Assembly (NCBI RefSeq): GCF_022790535.1
Contig: NZ_LOHG01000011.1
Location: 179,912-243,911 of the forward strand
DNA length: 64,000 bases
Direction of reading: 5' to 3'
From: Pseudomonas maioricensis
Lineage (GTDB): Bacteria > Pseudomonadota > Gammaproteobacteria > Pseudomonadales > Pseudomonadaceae
Program-made: the position numbers and the translations under genes
The notes under the pieces: model-generated
The model's database searches: none
The model's input: the letters and a program-made list of their open reading frames with translations, nothing else
What the model was told of the DNA's origin: nothing
Part shown: piece after piece, positions 8,293 to 15,861 of the stretch
Layout: the number at the start of each line of letters is the position of its first letter
Numbering within the stretch: position 1 is the first letter of the stretch

Positions 8293-8748
8293 ATGGGCTA
8301 CACCATTCGAAAAGCAGTCAGCCAGGACGCTACAGCAATAAGCCTGGTCATCGTGACCACACTGCGCGAATCCAATGCTCAGGATTATTCGCCAGACATC
8401 ATTGAGTCCGTGCAGCAAAGCTTTTCACCATCGGCGATCCTTGGCTTTCTAGCCAACCGGCAGGTGTATGTGGCGAGCATCGACAGCCATGTCATCGCAA
8501 CGGGCAGCCTCGATCAGGACACTGTCCGAAGTGTATTCGTTGACCCGGCCCATCAGGGGAATGACATAGGGACTCAGCTGATATCGACACTCGAGGCAAC
8601 AGCTGCGCTGAACGGAGTGAGACGGTTGCGGGTCCCATCCTCGATCACTGCAGAAGGATTTTATCGCTCGCTGGGTTTTCAGAAAATCAGGGACGAGTTT
8701 CACGGTGCCGAGCGCACCATCATCATGGAAAAAGTTCTGGCCGTATGA
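8293..8748 (+). CDS. GNAT-family N-acetyltransferase
   Basis: A 151-residue protein starting MGYTIRKAVSQDATAISLV, with AAGAG six bases before the ATG. The GNAT fold is visible: the N-terminal IRKAVSQDATAI strand-helix, the core VRSVFVDPAHQGNDIGTQL carrying the acetyl-CoA loop (Q-G-N-D-I-G), and the C-terminal GFYRSLGFQKI. It transfers an acetyl group from acetyl-CoA to an amine, but the substrate cannot be inferred. It sits 78 bases before the ABC exporter and could share its promoter. Confidence 0.85.
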   Translation: MGYTIRKAVSQDATAISLVIVTTLRESNAQDYSPDIIESVQQSFSPSAILGFLANRQVYVASIDSHVIATGSLDQDTVRSVFVDPAHQGNDIGTQLISTLEATAALNGVRRLRVPSSITAEGFYRSLGFQKIRDEFHGAERTIIMEKVLAV

Positions 8749-8826
8749 TCCGCGCCCCTGATCAAAAACCCTCAACGCAGCCTTTAAATGCCAGAATCTG
8801 CGCACTGGATCGTTTTGGAGACCACC

Positions 8827-10680
8827 ATGCTTCGCGCGTTTGAACAATGGCTCGACCCCTTCCCGCCCGATGAAGTACCGCCACCGCCTGACGGCCTGGC
8901 CCGTTTTCTGTGGGCCTGCACACGCGGCGCACGCGGCTATATCCTTGCCCTTGCGTTACTCAGTGCCGGTGTGTCGATTTACGAAGCCTGGCTCTTTTCG
9001 TTTCTCGGCCAGGTCGTGGACCTGCTGTCGACCTGGCAGGCTGGCGGCGATGCGGCCTTACAGGAAAGCCGCGTGCTGTGGGGTATCGGCATCGTATTGC
9101 TGACCAGCATCGGCCTCGTAGCGTTGCGCACGATGGTTCAGCATCAGGTATTGGCGATCAACCTGCCCTTGCGCCTGCGCTGGGATTTCCATCGACTGAT
9201 GTTGCGCCAAAGCCTGTCTTTCTTTTCCGATGAGTTCTCCGGGCGAGTCACCACCAAGGTGATGCAGACTGCCCTGTCTGTGCGCGATGTGCTGTTCACG
9301 ATCATCGAGATCGCACCGGGGATCGGGGTCTACTTCATCGCGATCATCGCGCTGGCTGGTGCTTTTGACCTGAAGCTGATGCTGCCTTTTATTGCCTGGG
9401 TGGCGTTGTTCGGTCTGGCCATGCGTTATTTCGTGCCCCGCCTGGGTAAGGTCGGCCAGGAACAGGCCAATGCGCGGTCATCGATGACCGGACGTATTTC
9501 GGACGCCTACACCAACATCACCACGGTAAAGCTGTTCTCACACTCCAAACGTGAAGCGCACTTCGCCCGCGCCGCCATGGAGGACTTCAAGCTGACCGGC
9601 TTACGCCAGATGCGTCTGGTCAGCCAGTTCGAGATCGTCAACCAGGCATTGGTAGTGGCGTTGATCATGGGCGCAGGCGGTTATGCCCTGTGGCTGTGGC
9701 ATCAAGGCCAGGTTGGCACCGGCGCGGTTGCAGCAATTACCGCCATGGCGCTACGCATCAATGGCATGTCGCACTGGATCATGTGGCAAATGACTTCGCT
9801 GTTCGAGAACATCGGTACCGTACAGGACGGCATGGCCACTCTGACCCGCGGCCCCAAGGTACAGGATGCGCCGGACGCGGACGCTCTGGTGACCACGGGT
9901 GGCGCGGTCACCTTCGATAATGTCAGCTTCAACTACAACGGCGAGCGCCAGGTGCTTGATGGCCTGAGCCTGACTATTCGGCCGGGTGAAAAAATCGGCT
10001 TGGTGGGTCGTTCCGGCGCTGGTAAATCCACACTGATCAACCTGCTGTTACGCTTCTATGACGTCGACAAAGGCGAGATTCGCATCGACGGACAAAACAT
10101 CGCGCACGTCACTCAGGACAGTCTGCGCAGCGCCATCGGCATGGTCACTCAAGACACGTCCCTGCTGCACCGCTCCATTCGCGACAACATCGCCTATGGC
10201 CGTCCCGATGCGACTGACGAGCAAATCCGTACGGCGGCGGCCAATGCCCAGGCTGATGGATTTATCAGCCAGCTCAGCGACAAACAAGGTCATAGCGGCT
10301 ACAACACGCTGGTGGGCGAGCGCGGCATCAAGCTTTCCGGCGGCCAGCGTCAGCGCGTCGCGATTGCCCGGGTGATGCTCAAGAATGCCCCGATCCTGCT
10401 GCTTGACGAGGCCACCAGCGCGCTGGACTCGGAGGTCGAGGTGGCCATCCAGGAAAGCCTTGATGAAATGATGGAGGGCAAGACCGTGATCGCCATCGCC
10501 CATCGTCTGTCCACGATTGCAGCCATGGACCGGCTCATCGTCATGGATGACGGACGCATCATAGAGCAAGGCACCCACGCCGAGTTGCTTGTCAGGAATG
10601 GTACCTATGCACGGCTATGGCACCACCAGAGCGGCGGGTTTCTGGGCGAGGATCAGGGCGTGGTTGAACCCATTGAATAG
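8827..10680 (+). CDS. ABC exporter, fused permease and ATPase
   Basis: A 617-residue half-transporter. The ATG at 8827 has TGGAG six bases upstream and is preferred over 8788. The N-terminal membrane domain (about residues 35-325) has the six-helix type I exporter layout. The nucleotide-binding domain follows with Walker A GRSGAGKST, Q-loop MVTQDTSLL, signature LSGGQRQR, Walker B ILLLDEATSALD and the H-loop IAHRLST. Half-transporters of this type act as homodimers exporting lipids, peptides or drugs, and the substrate is not readable here. The gene is convergent with the MDR oxidoreductase, with only 8 bases between stops and no visible terminator. Confidence 0.93.
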   Translation: MLRAFEQWLDPFPPDEVPPPPDGLARFLWACTRGARGYILALALLSAGVSIYEAWLFSFLGQVVDLLSTWQAGGDAALQESRVLWGIGIVLLTSIGLVALRTMVQHQVLAINLPLRLRWDFHRLMLRQSLSFFSDEFSGRVTTKVMQTALSVRDVLFTIIEIAPGIGVYFIAIIALAGAFDLKLMLPFIAWVALFGLAMRYFVPRLGKVGQEQANARSSMTGRISDAYTNITTVKLFSHSKREAHFARAAMEDFKLTGLRQMRLVSQFEIVNQALVVALIMGAGGYALWLWHQGQVGTGAVAAITAMALRINGMSHWIMWQMTSLFENIGTVQDGMATLTRGPKVQDAPDADALVTTGGAVTFDNVSFNYNGERQVLDGLSLTIRPGEKIGLVGRSGAGKSTLINLLLRFYDVDKGEIRIDGQNIAHVTQDSLRSAIGMVTQDTSLLHRSIRDNIAYGRPDATDEQIRTAAANAQADGFISQLSDKQGHSGYNTLVGERGIKLSGGQRQRVAIARVMLKNAPILLLDEATSALDSEVEVAIQESLDEMMEGKTVIAIAHRLSTIAAMDRLIVMDDGRIIEQGTHAELLVRNGTYARLWHHQSGGFLGEDQGVVEPIE

Positions 10681-10688
10681 CGCGACCG

Positions 10689-11690
10689 TCATTTGATCTT
10701 GACCACAACTTTGCCTCTGGCCCGCCCTTTAGCCAGGTATTCGAGCGCGTCTTTTGCTTGCTCGAACGCAAAAACCTTGTCGATCACCGGACGAATCTGT
10801 TCGGCTTCAAGCAACTTGGCAATCTCGCCGAGTTGATCGCCGTCGGGCCGAACGAAGAGGAAGGAATAGGTCACCCCTCTGTTTCTTGTGAGCCGCATAA
10901 TCCTGCGGCTCATAAGCCCAAAGATGAAGCCAAGCAAGCTGTTCAATCCGCGTGCACGGGCGAACGCTTTATCCAAAGGGCCAACCAGCGAAACGATCTT
11001 GCCGCCAGGCTTGAGAACGTCAACGGACTTCTCTATCGCGTCGCCCCGGAGCGTTCCGAGCACCAGATCGTAGTCACTTAGCACCGTCTCGAATGCCTGC
11101 TTCTTGTAATCGATCACCGTCTCTGCACCCAAACTGCTGACCAGTTGCACATTGGCCGTACTGGTATTGGTTGCCACTTTGGCGCCGAGATATCTCGCAA
11201 GCTGGATCGCAAAACTGCCAATGCCTCCAGAGCCGGCCGGAATAAATACTTTATGGCCCGGTTGAAGATCAGCACGTTCCCTGAACGCTTGCCACGAGGT
11301 CAGCCCAACCATCGGAATCGACGCCGCTTGCACAAAGTCCAGGTTGGCTGGTTTCAATGCGGCCGCGCTTTGCGGTACAACCGCAAACTCGGCGATTGAG
11401 CCGGTGCCGAGGTCGAACAGGCTGGCGAAGATCGCATCCCCAACCTTGAAGCGAGTCACGCCGCTACCGACCGCGGTGATTACGCCAGCCAGGTCACTGC
11501 CCAGAACGGCGGGCAGCTGGAACTTCAGGACGGGCTTGAAGATGCCGGTTGGGATCATGTTGTCGATAGGATTGATCCCGGCAGCGTGCACTTCGACCAA
11601 CACTTCATCGGGCTTTAACACTGGCAGTGAAACCTGAGCAAAGCCCACATCAGGGGATTTGCCGTAGCGTTTAAAAACAAGCGCTTTCAT
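10689..11690 (-). CDS. Zinc-independent NAD(P)-dependent MDR oxidoreductase (quinone-oxidoreductase-like)
   Basis: A 333-residue protein starting MKALVFKRYGKSPDVGFAQV. The GroES-like N-terminal domain contains VHAAGINPIDNMI and LGSDLAGVITAVG. The Rossmann domain has the AGSGGIGSFAIQLARYLGA nucleotide motif. It lacks the structural zinc cysteines of alcohol dehydrogenases, as expected for the quinone-reductase/enoyl-reductase branch. A likely role is reduction of reactive enones or quinones. It is the most distal of three reductase genes on the minus strand that diverge from the TetR regulator at 13883. Confidence 0.88.
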   Translation of the reverse strand: MKALVFKRYGKSPDVGFAQVSLPVLKPDEVLVEVHAAGINPIDNMIPTGIFKPVLKFQLPAVLGSDLAGVITAVGSGVTRFKVGDAIFASLFDLGTGSIAEFAVVPQSAAALKPANLDFVQAASIPMVGLTSWQAFRERADLQPGHKVFIPAGSGGIGSFAIQLARYLGAKVATNTSTANVQLVSSLGAETVIDYKKQAFETVLSDYDLVLGTLRGDAIEKSVDVLKPGGKIVSLVGPLDKAFARARGLNSLLGFIFGLMSRRIMRLTRNRGVTYSFLFVRPDGDQLGEIAKLLEAEQIRPVIDKVFAFEQAKDALEYLAKGRARGKVVVKIK

Positions 11691-11830
11691 GGTGCTCTGA
11701 TTCCGAATAATGTGCGGGGAAATCCCGGCAGGCTAAGCGCATCCCCTGTGTGCGTTTTTTCAAAGCCCCCTGCCGAGTGCTCCCCGCAAACAACTTCGCA
11801 GGAAGCCTGTATGTTACGAAACCAGAACCA

Positions 11831-12619
11831 TCAGGCTTTCGGCTGATAGCGCTCGGCGGCATGGGCCTGGCGGATGTCAGACAACAAGCCCTGACGCGCT
11901 CCATCCAGTGCATCCCAGCGCTCTGCGACGTGCAGCGGTGGAATGGTCACGAGTTCACGGCGGTCGAACCCGACCAGAGCGGCATCGACCAGCTCATCAA
12001 CCTCCATTACATCGGCAATGGTATTAACGTCGATTCCCGCCCTCTCCCATATCTCAGTGCGCGTCGCGGCAGGCAGAACGGCCTGGACATAAACGCCCTT
12101 TGGAGAGAGTTCAAGGTTCAGGCCTTGAGACAGGAACAGCACAAACGCTTTGGTAGCACCATAAATCGTCATGCCAAACTCGGGTGCCAGGCCCACCACC
12201 GAGCCGATATTGATGATTGAGCCTGTACCTGACTGAGCAAAACGCGGGGCGACTGCGGCGGCCAAGCGGGTCAGCGCAGTGATGTTAAGGGTGATCAGGT
12301 TCTCGATAGCGTCTGCTTCCTGCTGGACGAACCCGCCCGACTGAGCCATGCCAGCGTTGTTGATGAGAATGCCAATATCAGCGTCGTCGCGCAGGCGAGC
12401 TTCAAGTGCAGTGAGGTCCGCAGCCCGGGTCAAATCGGCTTGCAGCACTTCAACTGCAACGCCGTTTTCTTCGCGCAAGTGCGCTGCCAGCGCGTCAAGG
12501 CGGGTCTTGTCACGTGCCACCAGCACCAGGTTATGACCACGGCTGGCGAAGCGTTTGGCGTAGGTGGCGCCGATACCGGTAGAGGCGCCGGTGATGAGTA
12601 CAGTAGCGAGCTTTGTCAT
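11831..12619 (-). CDS. Short-chain dehydrogenase/reductase
   Basis: A 262-residue classical SDR. The N-terminal nucleotide site is TGASTGIGATYAKRF, the NNAG motif is present, and the catalytic Ser (NIGSVVG) is followed by YGATK (Tyr and Lys of YxxxK). The substrate is unknown. It lies 49 bases downstream of the old yellow enzyme gene on the same strand and 140 bases upstream of the MDR gene. A common transcript answering to the TetR repressor is plausible, which suggests a carbonyl- or electrophile-reducing role. Confidence 0.9.
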   Translation of the reverse strand: MTKLATVLITGASTGIGATYAKRFASRGHNLVLVARDKTRLDALAAHLREENGVAVEVLQADLTRAADLTALEARLRDDADIGILINNAGMAQSGGFVQQEADAIENLITLNITALTRLAAAVAPRFAQSGTGSIINIGSVVGLAPEFGMTIYGATKAFVLFLSQGLNLELSPKGVYVQAVLPAATRTEIWERAGIDVNTIADVMEVDELVDAALVGFDRRELVTIPPLHVAERWDALDGARQGLLSDIRQAHAAERYQPKA

Positions 12620-12668
12620 GGGAATCCTTCAAAAATTGGGGTTCGATCAGGCGTGGTAGCTAAGCGCT

Positions 12669-13751
12669 TCAGCCGGAAATGGTCGGGTAGTCGGTATAAC
12701 CTGCCGCGCCGCCGCCATAGAGCGTGGCCGGGTTGAGCTGCGCCAGTGTTGCTCCGGTTTTCAATCGCTCGACCAGATCCGGGTTGCTGATGAAAGGACG
12801 ACCAAAGGCAACGAGGTCAGCCTTGTCAGCATTCAAATGCTCAGTGGCAAGTTTCAGGTCGTAGCCGTTATTGGCCAGATAGGTCTGCTTGAAGCGACTG
12901 CGCAGTGCCGCGTAGTCGAACTCGGCCACATCACGCGGACCACCCGTTGCGCCTTCCACCACATGCAGAAAAGCCACGCCCAGGGCACTGAGTTGCTCGA
13001 CGATGTACTCGTACTGCGGTTGCGGGTCGCTGCTGGAAATTGCATTGGCAGGCGAAACCGGTGAGATACGCACGCCCGTGCGCCCTGCCCCGATTTCTTC
13101 AACCACGGCCGTGACCACTTCCAGCAACAGGCGTGAGCGATTTTCGATAGAGCCACCGTAGGCATCAGTACGCTGGTTGGCACCGTCCTTGATGAACTGT
13201 TCCAACAGATAGCCGTTGGCTCCGTGAATTTCCACACCGTCAAAACCAGCAGCAATGGCGTTGGCCGCTGCCTGACGAAAATCGTTGACGATGCCAGGCA
13301 GTTCCGCGAGTTGAAGCGCGCGCGGCTCGGAAACGTCAGCAAATTCATTGTTAACGAAGACCTTGGTCTGCGCCCGTAGCGCTGAAGGCGCGACCGGCGC
13401 TGCACCACCCGGTTGCAAGTCAACGTGAGACACGCGGCCTACATGCCAAAGCTGGACAAAGATCCTTCCGCCCTCGGCATGCACAGCATCGGTAACCTTG
13501 CGCCAGCCCGCAATCTGTTCGGGCGTGTAAAGACCGGGTGTGTCCTGATAGCCCTGAGCCTGCGCTGAAACTTGTGTGGCCTCGGTGATGATCAGCCCTG
13601 CCGAAGCGCGCTGGGCATAGTAAGTGGCAGCCAATTCGCCGGGGACCAAGCCCGCACCGGCACGGTTACGGGTCAATGGCGCCATGACAACACGATTGGC
13701 GAGGGTCAGGTCGCCGAGGGCATAGGGTTCGAATAACGTTTTGTCGGACAT
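12669..13751 (-). CDS. nemA: Old yellow enzyme family alkene reductase (NemA/XenB-like)
   Basis: A 360-residue FMN-dependent reductase starting MSDKTLFEPYALGDLTLANR; the ATG at 13751 is preferred over an in-frame TTG at 13784. Hallmarks are MAPLTRNRA (FMN binding), VQLWHVGRVSH, the catalytic His-Asn pair in GVEIHGANGYLLEQF, DAYGGSIENR, and a late VAFGRPFISNPDLV. Such enzymes reduce activated alkenes, N-ethylmaleimide, nitrate esters and nitroaromatics with NAD(P)H. The gene is divergent from a TetR regulator, the arrangement known for nemR-nemA. The symbol is by family and could equally be xenB. Confidence 0.9.
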   Translation of the reverse strand: MSDKTLFEPYALGDLTLANRVVMAPLTRNRAGAGLVPGELAATYYAQRASAGLIITEATQVSAQAQGYQDTPGLYTPEQIAGWRKVTDAVHAEGGRIFVQLWHVGRVSHVDLQPGGAAPVAPSALRAQTKVFVNNEFADVSEPRALQLAELPGIVNDFRQAAANAIAAGFDGVEIHGANGYLLEQFIKDGANQRTDAYGGSIENRSRLLLEVVTAVVEEIGAGRTGVRISPVSPANAISSSDPQPQYEYIVEQLSALGVAFLHVVEGATGGPRDVAEFDYAALRSRFKQTYLANNGYDLKLATEHLNADKADLVAFGRPFISNPDLVERLKTGATLAQLNPATLYGGGAAGYTDYPTISG

Positions 13752-13816
13752 TTGTTTTGGCTTCTGATGTGTGGATGAAGCCAATGATTACGGTCGCAAT
13801 CTAAAATGTCAACGGT

Positions 13817-13836
13817 TTGATGTCGATCAACATCAA
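13817..13836. promoter_or_regulatory. Putative TetR operator overlapping the regulator's promoter
   Basis: TTGATGTCGATCAACATCAA is a 20-bp palindrome with one mismatched pair (18 of 20 bases symmetric). Its first six bases also read as a -35 box (TTGATG), with a 16-base spacer to a -10-like TATAGT at 13839-13844, directing transcription to the TetR gene. It lies 65 bases upstream of the nemA start on the other side. This is where an autoregulating TetR repressor would bind. Confidence 0.65.
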
Positions 13837-13882
13837 TGTATAGTGTCGCACTCATAACGGTACAAACTTGAATGGGTAAGCG

Positions 13883-14476
13883 ATGAAAGTCACCAGGCAA
13901 CAGGCCCAAGCGAATCGCGCGCACATTGTCGAAACCGCATCGGCCCTTTTTCGGGAACGCGGTTATGACGGGGTTGGCATTGCTGATCTGATGGCGGCGG
14001 CTGGCTTTACTCAGGGCGGTTTCTACAAACACTTCCGCTCCAAGGCTGATCTGATGGCCGAGTCAGCCAGTTGCGGCATCGCCCAATCTGCAGCGCTGAC
14101 GGCGGGAGCATCAGTTCAGGAGTTCATTGAGGTTTATCTTTCCCGCGAGCATCGCGACGACCGTTCCACCGGTTGCACGATGGCAGCGTTATGCGCAGAT
14201 GCTGCGCGTAAGGAGGACGAGGTTCGGGCTACATTTGCTGCTGGTATCGAAACCCAACTGGCCACGCTACGAGAAGGCGCAGGGCATTCGGACGATACGG
14301 ACTCTGCCCAATTACGCAAACGGCGTCTTGCTGTCATGGCGCAGGCACTCGGGGCAATCGTCCTGTCTCGTGCATGCCCGGATGACTCAACACTGGCCGA
14401 TGAGATTCTCGCCGCCAGTCGCGAAGCTATTCTGGGGTCAGTGACTCCCTCTTCCGCTCCCGACAAGAAAATGTAA
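13883..14476 (+). CDS. TetR-family transcriptional repressor (NemR-like)
   Basis: A 197-residue protein. The N-terminal helix-turn-helix (IVETASALFRERGYDGVGIA, then GFTQGGFYKHFRSKADL) is typical TetR. The middle and C-terminal half (about 60-197) form the helical ligand domain, and include two cysteines (ESASCGIAQ, STGCTMAALC) that could sense electrophiles as Cys residues do in NemR. That is inference. It is divergent from nemA with a palindrome between them. Expected role: repress itself and the nemA-SDR-MDR genes until an electrophile appears. Confidence 0.88.
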   Translation: MKVTRQQAQANRAHIVETASALFRERGYDGVGIADLMAAAGFTQGGFYKHFRSKADLMAESASCGIAQSAALTAGASVQEFIEVYLSREHRDDRSTGCTMAALCADAARKEDEVRATFAAGIETQLATLREGAGHSDDTDSAQLRKRRLAVMAQALGAIVLSRACPDDSTLADEILAASREAILGSVTPSSAPDKKM

Positions 14477-14532
14477 ACCCTTGAGTTGAAAACGCATGGC
14501 AAGGAGCTGCCGAAAGCCACTCACTTGCTGCG

Positions 14533-15732
14533 CTACGGTGCCATGCATAGACGGTCACGACCCGCATGCTTGGCGGTATAAAGCGCGGCATCAGCAGCAC
14601 CGATCAACGCTCCGGCACTGACTTGAGGCGCGACTGCAACCGCCAGCCCCAGGCTGATAGTGACCCTGGCACCTTCGCCCAATACCGGATGCGGAACATT
14701 GAGCTTGGCAACTGCCGCCCGCAGTGCTTCGGCTAACGTGCTGACTTTGTTGGCATCCGCATTAATCATCAACACCAGAATCTCTTCGCCACCAAAACGG
14801 AACGTCAACGCTCCTGTGTTTTTTGCGGTCTGCTGAATAGTTTCGCTCAGCAATCTGAGGCAGGTATCGCCCTGCGGGTGGCCATAACTGTCGTTGTAGA
14901 GTTTGAAGTGATCGATATCCAGCAGGATCGCGGCCACTTTCGTGGGCGTCTGCAAGGCGTGCTCCCAAATGGACATCAGGACTTCTTCCTGATAGCGCCG
15001 GTTGAACAATTGCGTGAGCGCATCAGTGCGGGCCATCTCCATCAATTGCACCTGCAACAAACGCCCTCTCAGCGCGAACAGATAGCTCATGCGGCTGCCC
15101 CGTTCCAGGAAATAAGACGCCATTAACAACAGCGCCACTGTGGCGACAAATAACAGTGCATTGGCTTGCCAGATCAGGAAGTCTGCAAAATTGGCAAGAT
15201 AGGTCGTCACCAACTGGATGATCAACATGACGCTCATCGCCAGCGCAGCGTAACGCAGCGGTAGCTGCTGGATCATCGTGCAATACACCATGAGCAACAG
15301 CATCCCCAATTGATAATGAAGCCTGTAGGGGCTGTCGCTGTAGATCATGACCACCAACGGCATCAGCGACGCCAGTACGGTACCCATCGCTGCAGCGGTT
15401 TCCAGCGACCATCGTTGTGTCAGACGTTGAACCAGCAGCAAAAGCACGATGAACAGAGGGGTAATCAGGCACAAGCGTCCGAGTGCGACGTAGGTGAATA
15501 CATCGCGCAGTGTCAGCCAGTCGCTGATCAGGAACAGGTTGTAAACCAGCCCTCCTCCAATACCGACGATGGTGAGGAATTGACGCCGCTGCTCAAGTGT
15601 TTCTGCTTCGTAGCGTTGTTCAAGATCGTCGCTAAAGCGCAACGCACGCACGCCTGAGACGATGGTCTGCTCGACCTCGATCAGCGTTTGAGGATCTTTG
15701 GAGCTGGGGCGATCCAGGAGGGTATTCAGCAT
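14533..15732 (-). CDS. Membrane-bound GGDEF protein (probable diguanylate cyclase)
   Basis: A 399-residue protein from the ATG at 15732 (MLNTLLDRPSSKDPQTLIEV). The frame is open to an ATG at 15858, and the upstream Shine-Dalgarno is weak for both. About six hydrophobic segments lie between residues 55 and 215, followed by a GGDEF domain (RTDALTQLFNRRYQEE, DIDHFKLYNDSYGHPQGD). The signature is RFGGEEIL: the substrate-binding Gly-Gly and catalytic Glu are present, but the usual final Phe is Ile. It probably makes cyclic-di-GMP. It is transcribed in the same direction as the chemoreceptor 129 bases upstream. Confidence 0.87.
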   Translation of the reverse strand: MLNTLLDRPSSKDPQTLIEVEQTIVSGVRALRFSDDLEQRYEAETLEQRRQFLTIVGIGGGLVYNLFLISDWLTLRDVFTYVALGRLCLITPLFIVLLLLVQRLTQRWSLETAAAMGTVLASLMPLVVMIYSDSPYRLHYQLGMLLLMVYCTMIQQLPLRYAALAMSVMLIIQLVTTYLANFADFLIWQANALLFVATVALLLMASYFLERGSRMSYLFALRGRLLQVQLMEMARTDALTQLFNRRYQEEVLMSIWEHALQTPTKVAAILLDIDHFKLYNDSYGHPQGDTCLRLLSETIQQTAKNTGALTFRFGGEEILVLMINADANKVSTLAEALRAAVAKLNVPHPVLGEGARVTISLGLAVAVAPQVSAGALIGAADAALYTAKHAGRDRLCMAP

Positions 15733-15861
15733 GCGGCACCGCAACGACAAAAAGGAATCGGTTGGGATAGCTCGATTGAAACCTCTTGCTATCCAGATAA
15801 CGGCAGCGACCGGCAAAAGCGATCGCTCCGTTTTCGCGTTATGAGTGCCAGTGATCACGTT

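Noticed and set aside
10048..10578. Long antisense frame within the ABC exporter gene
   Set aside because: It lies wholly within a well-supported gene with conserved motifs, and has no ribosome site or family features.
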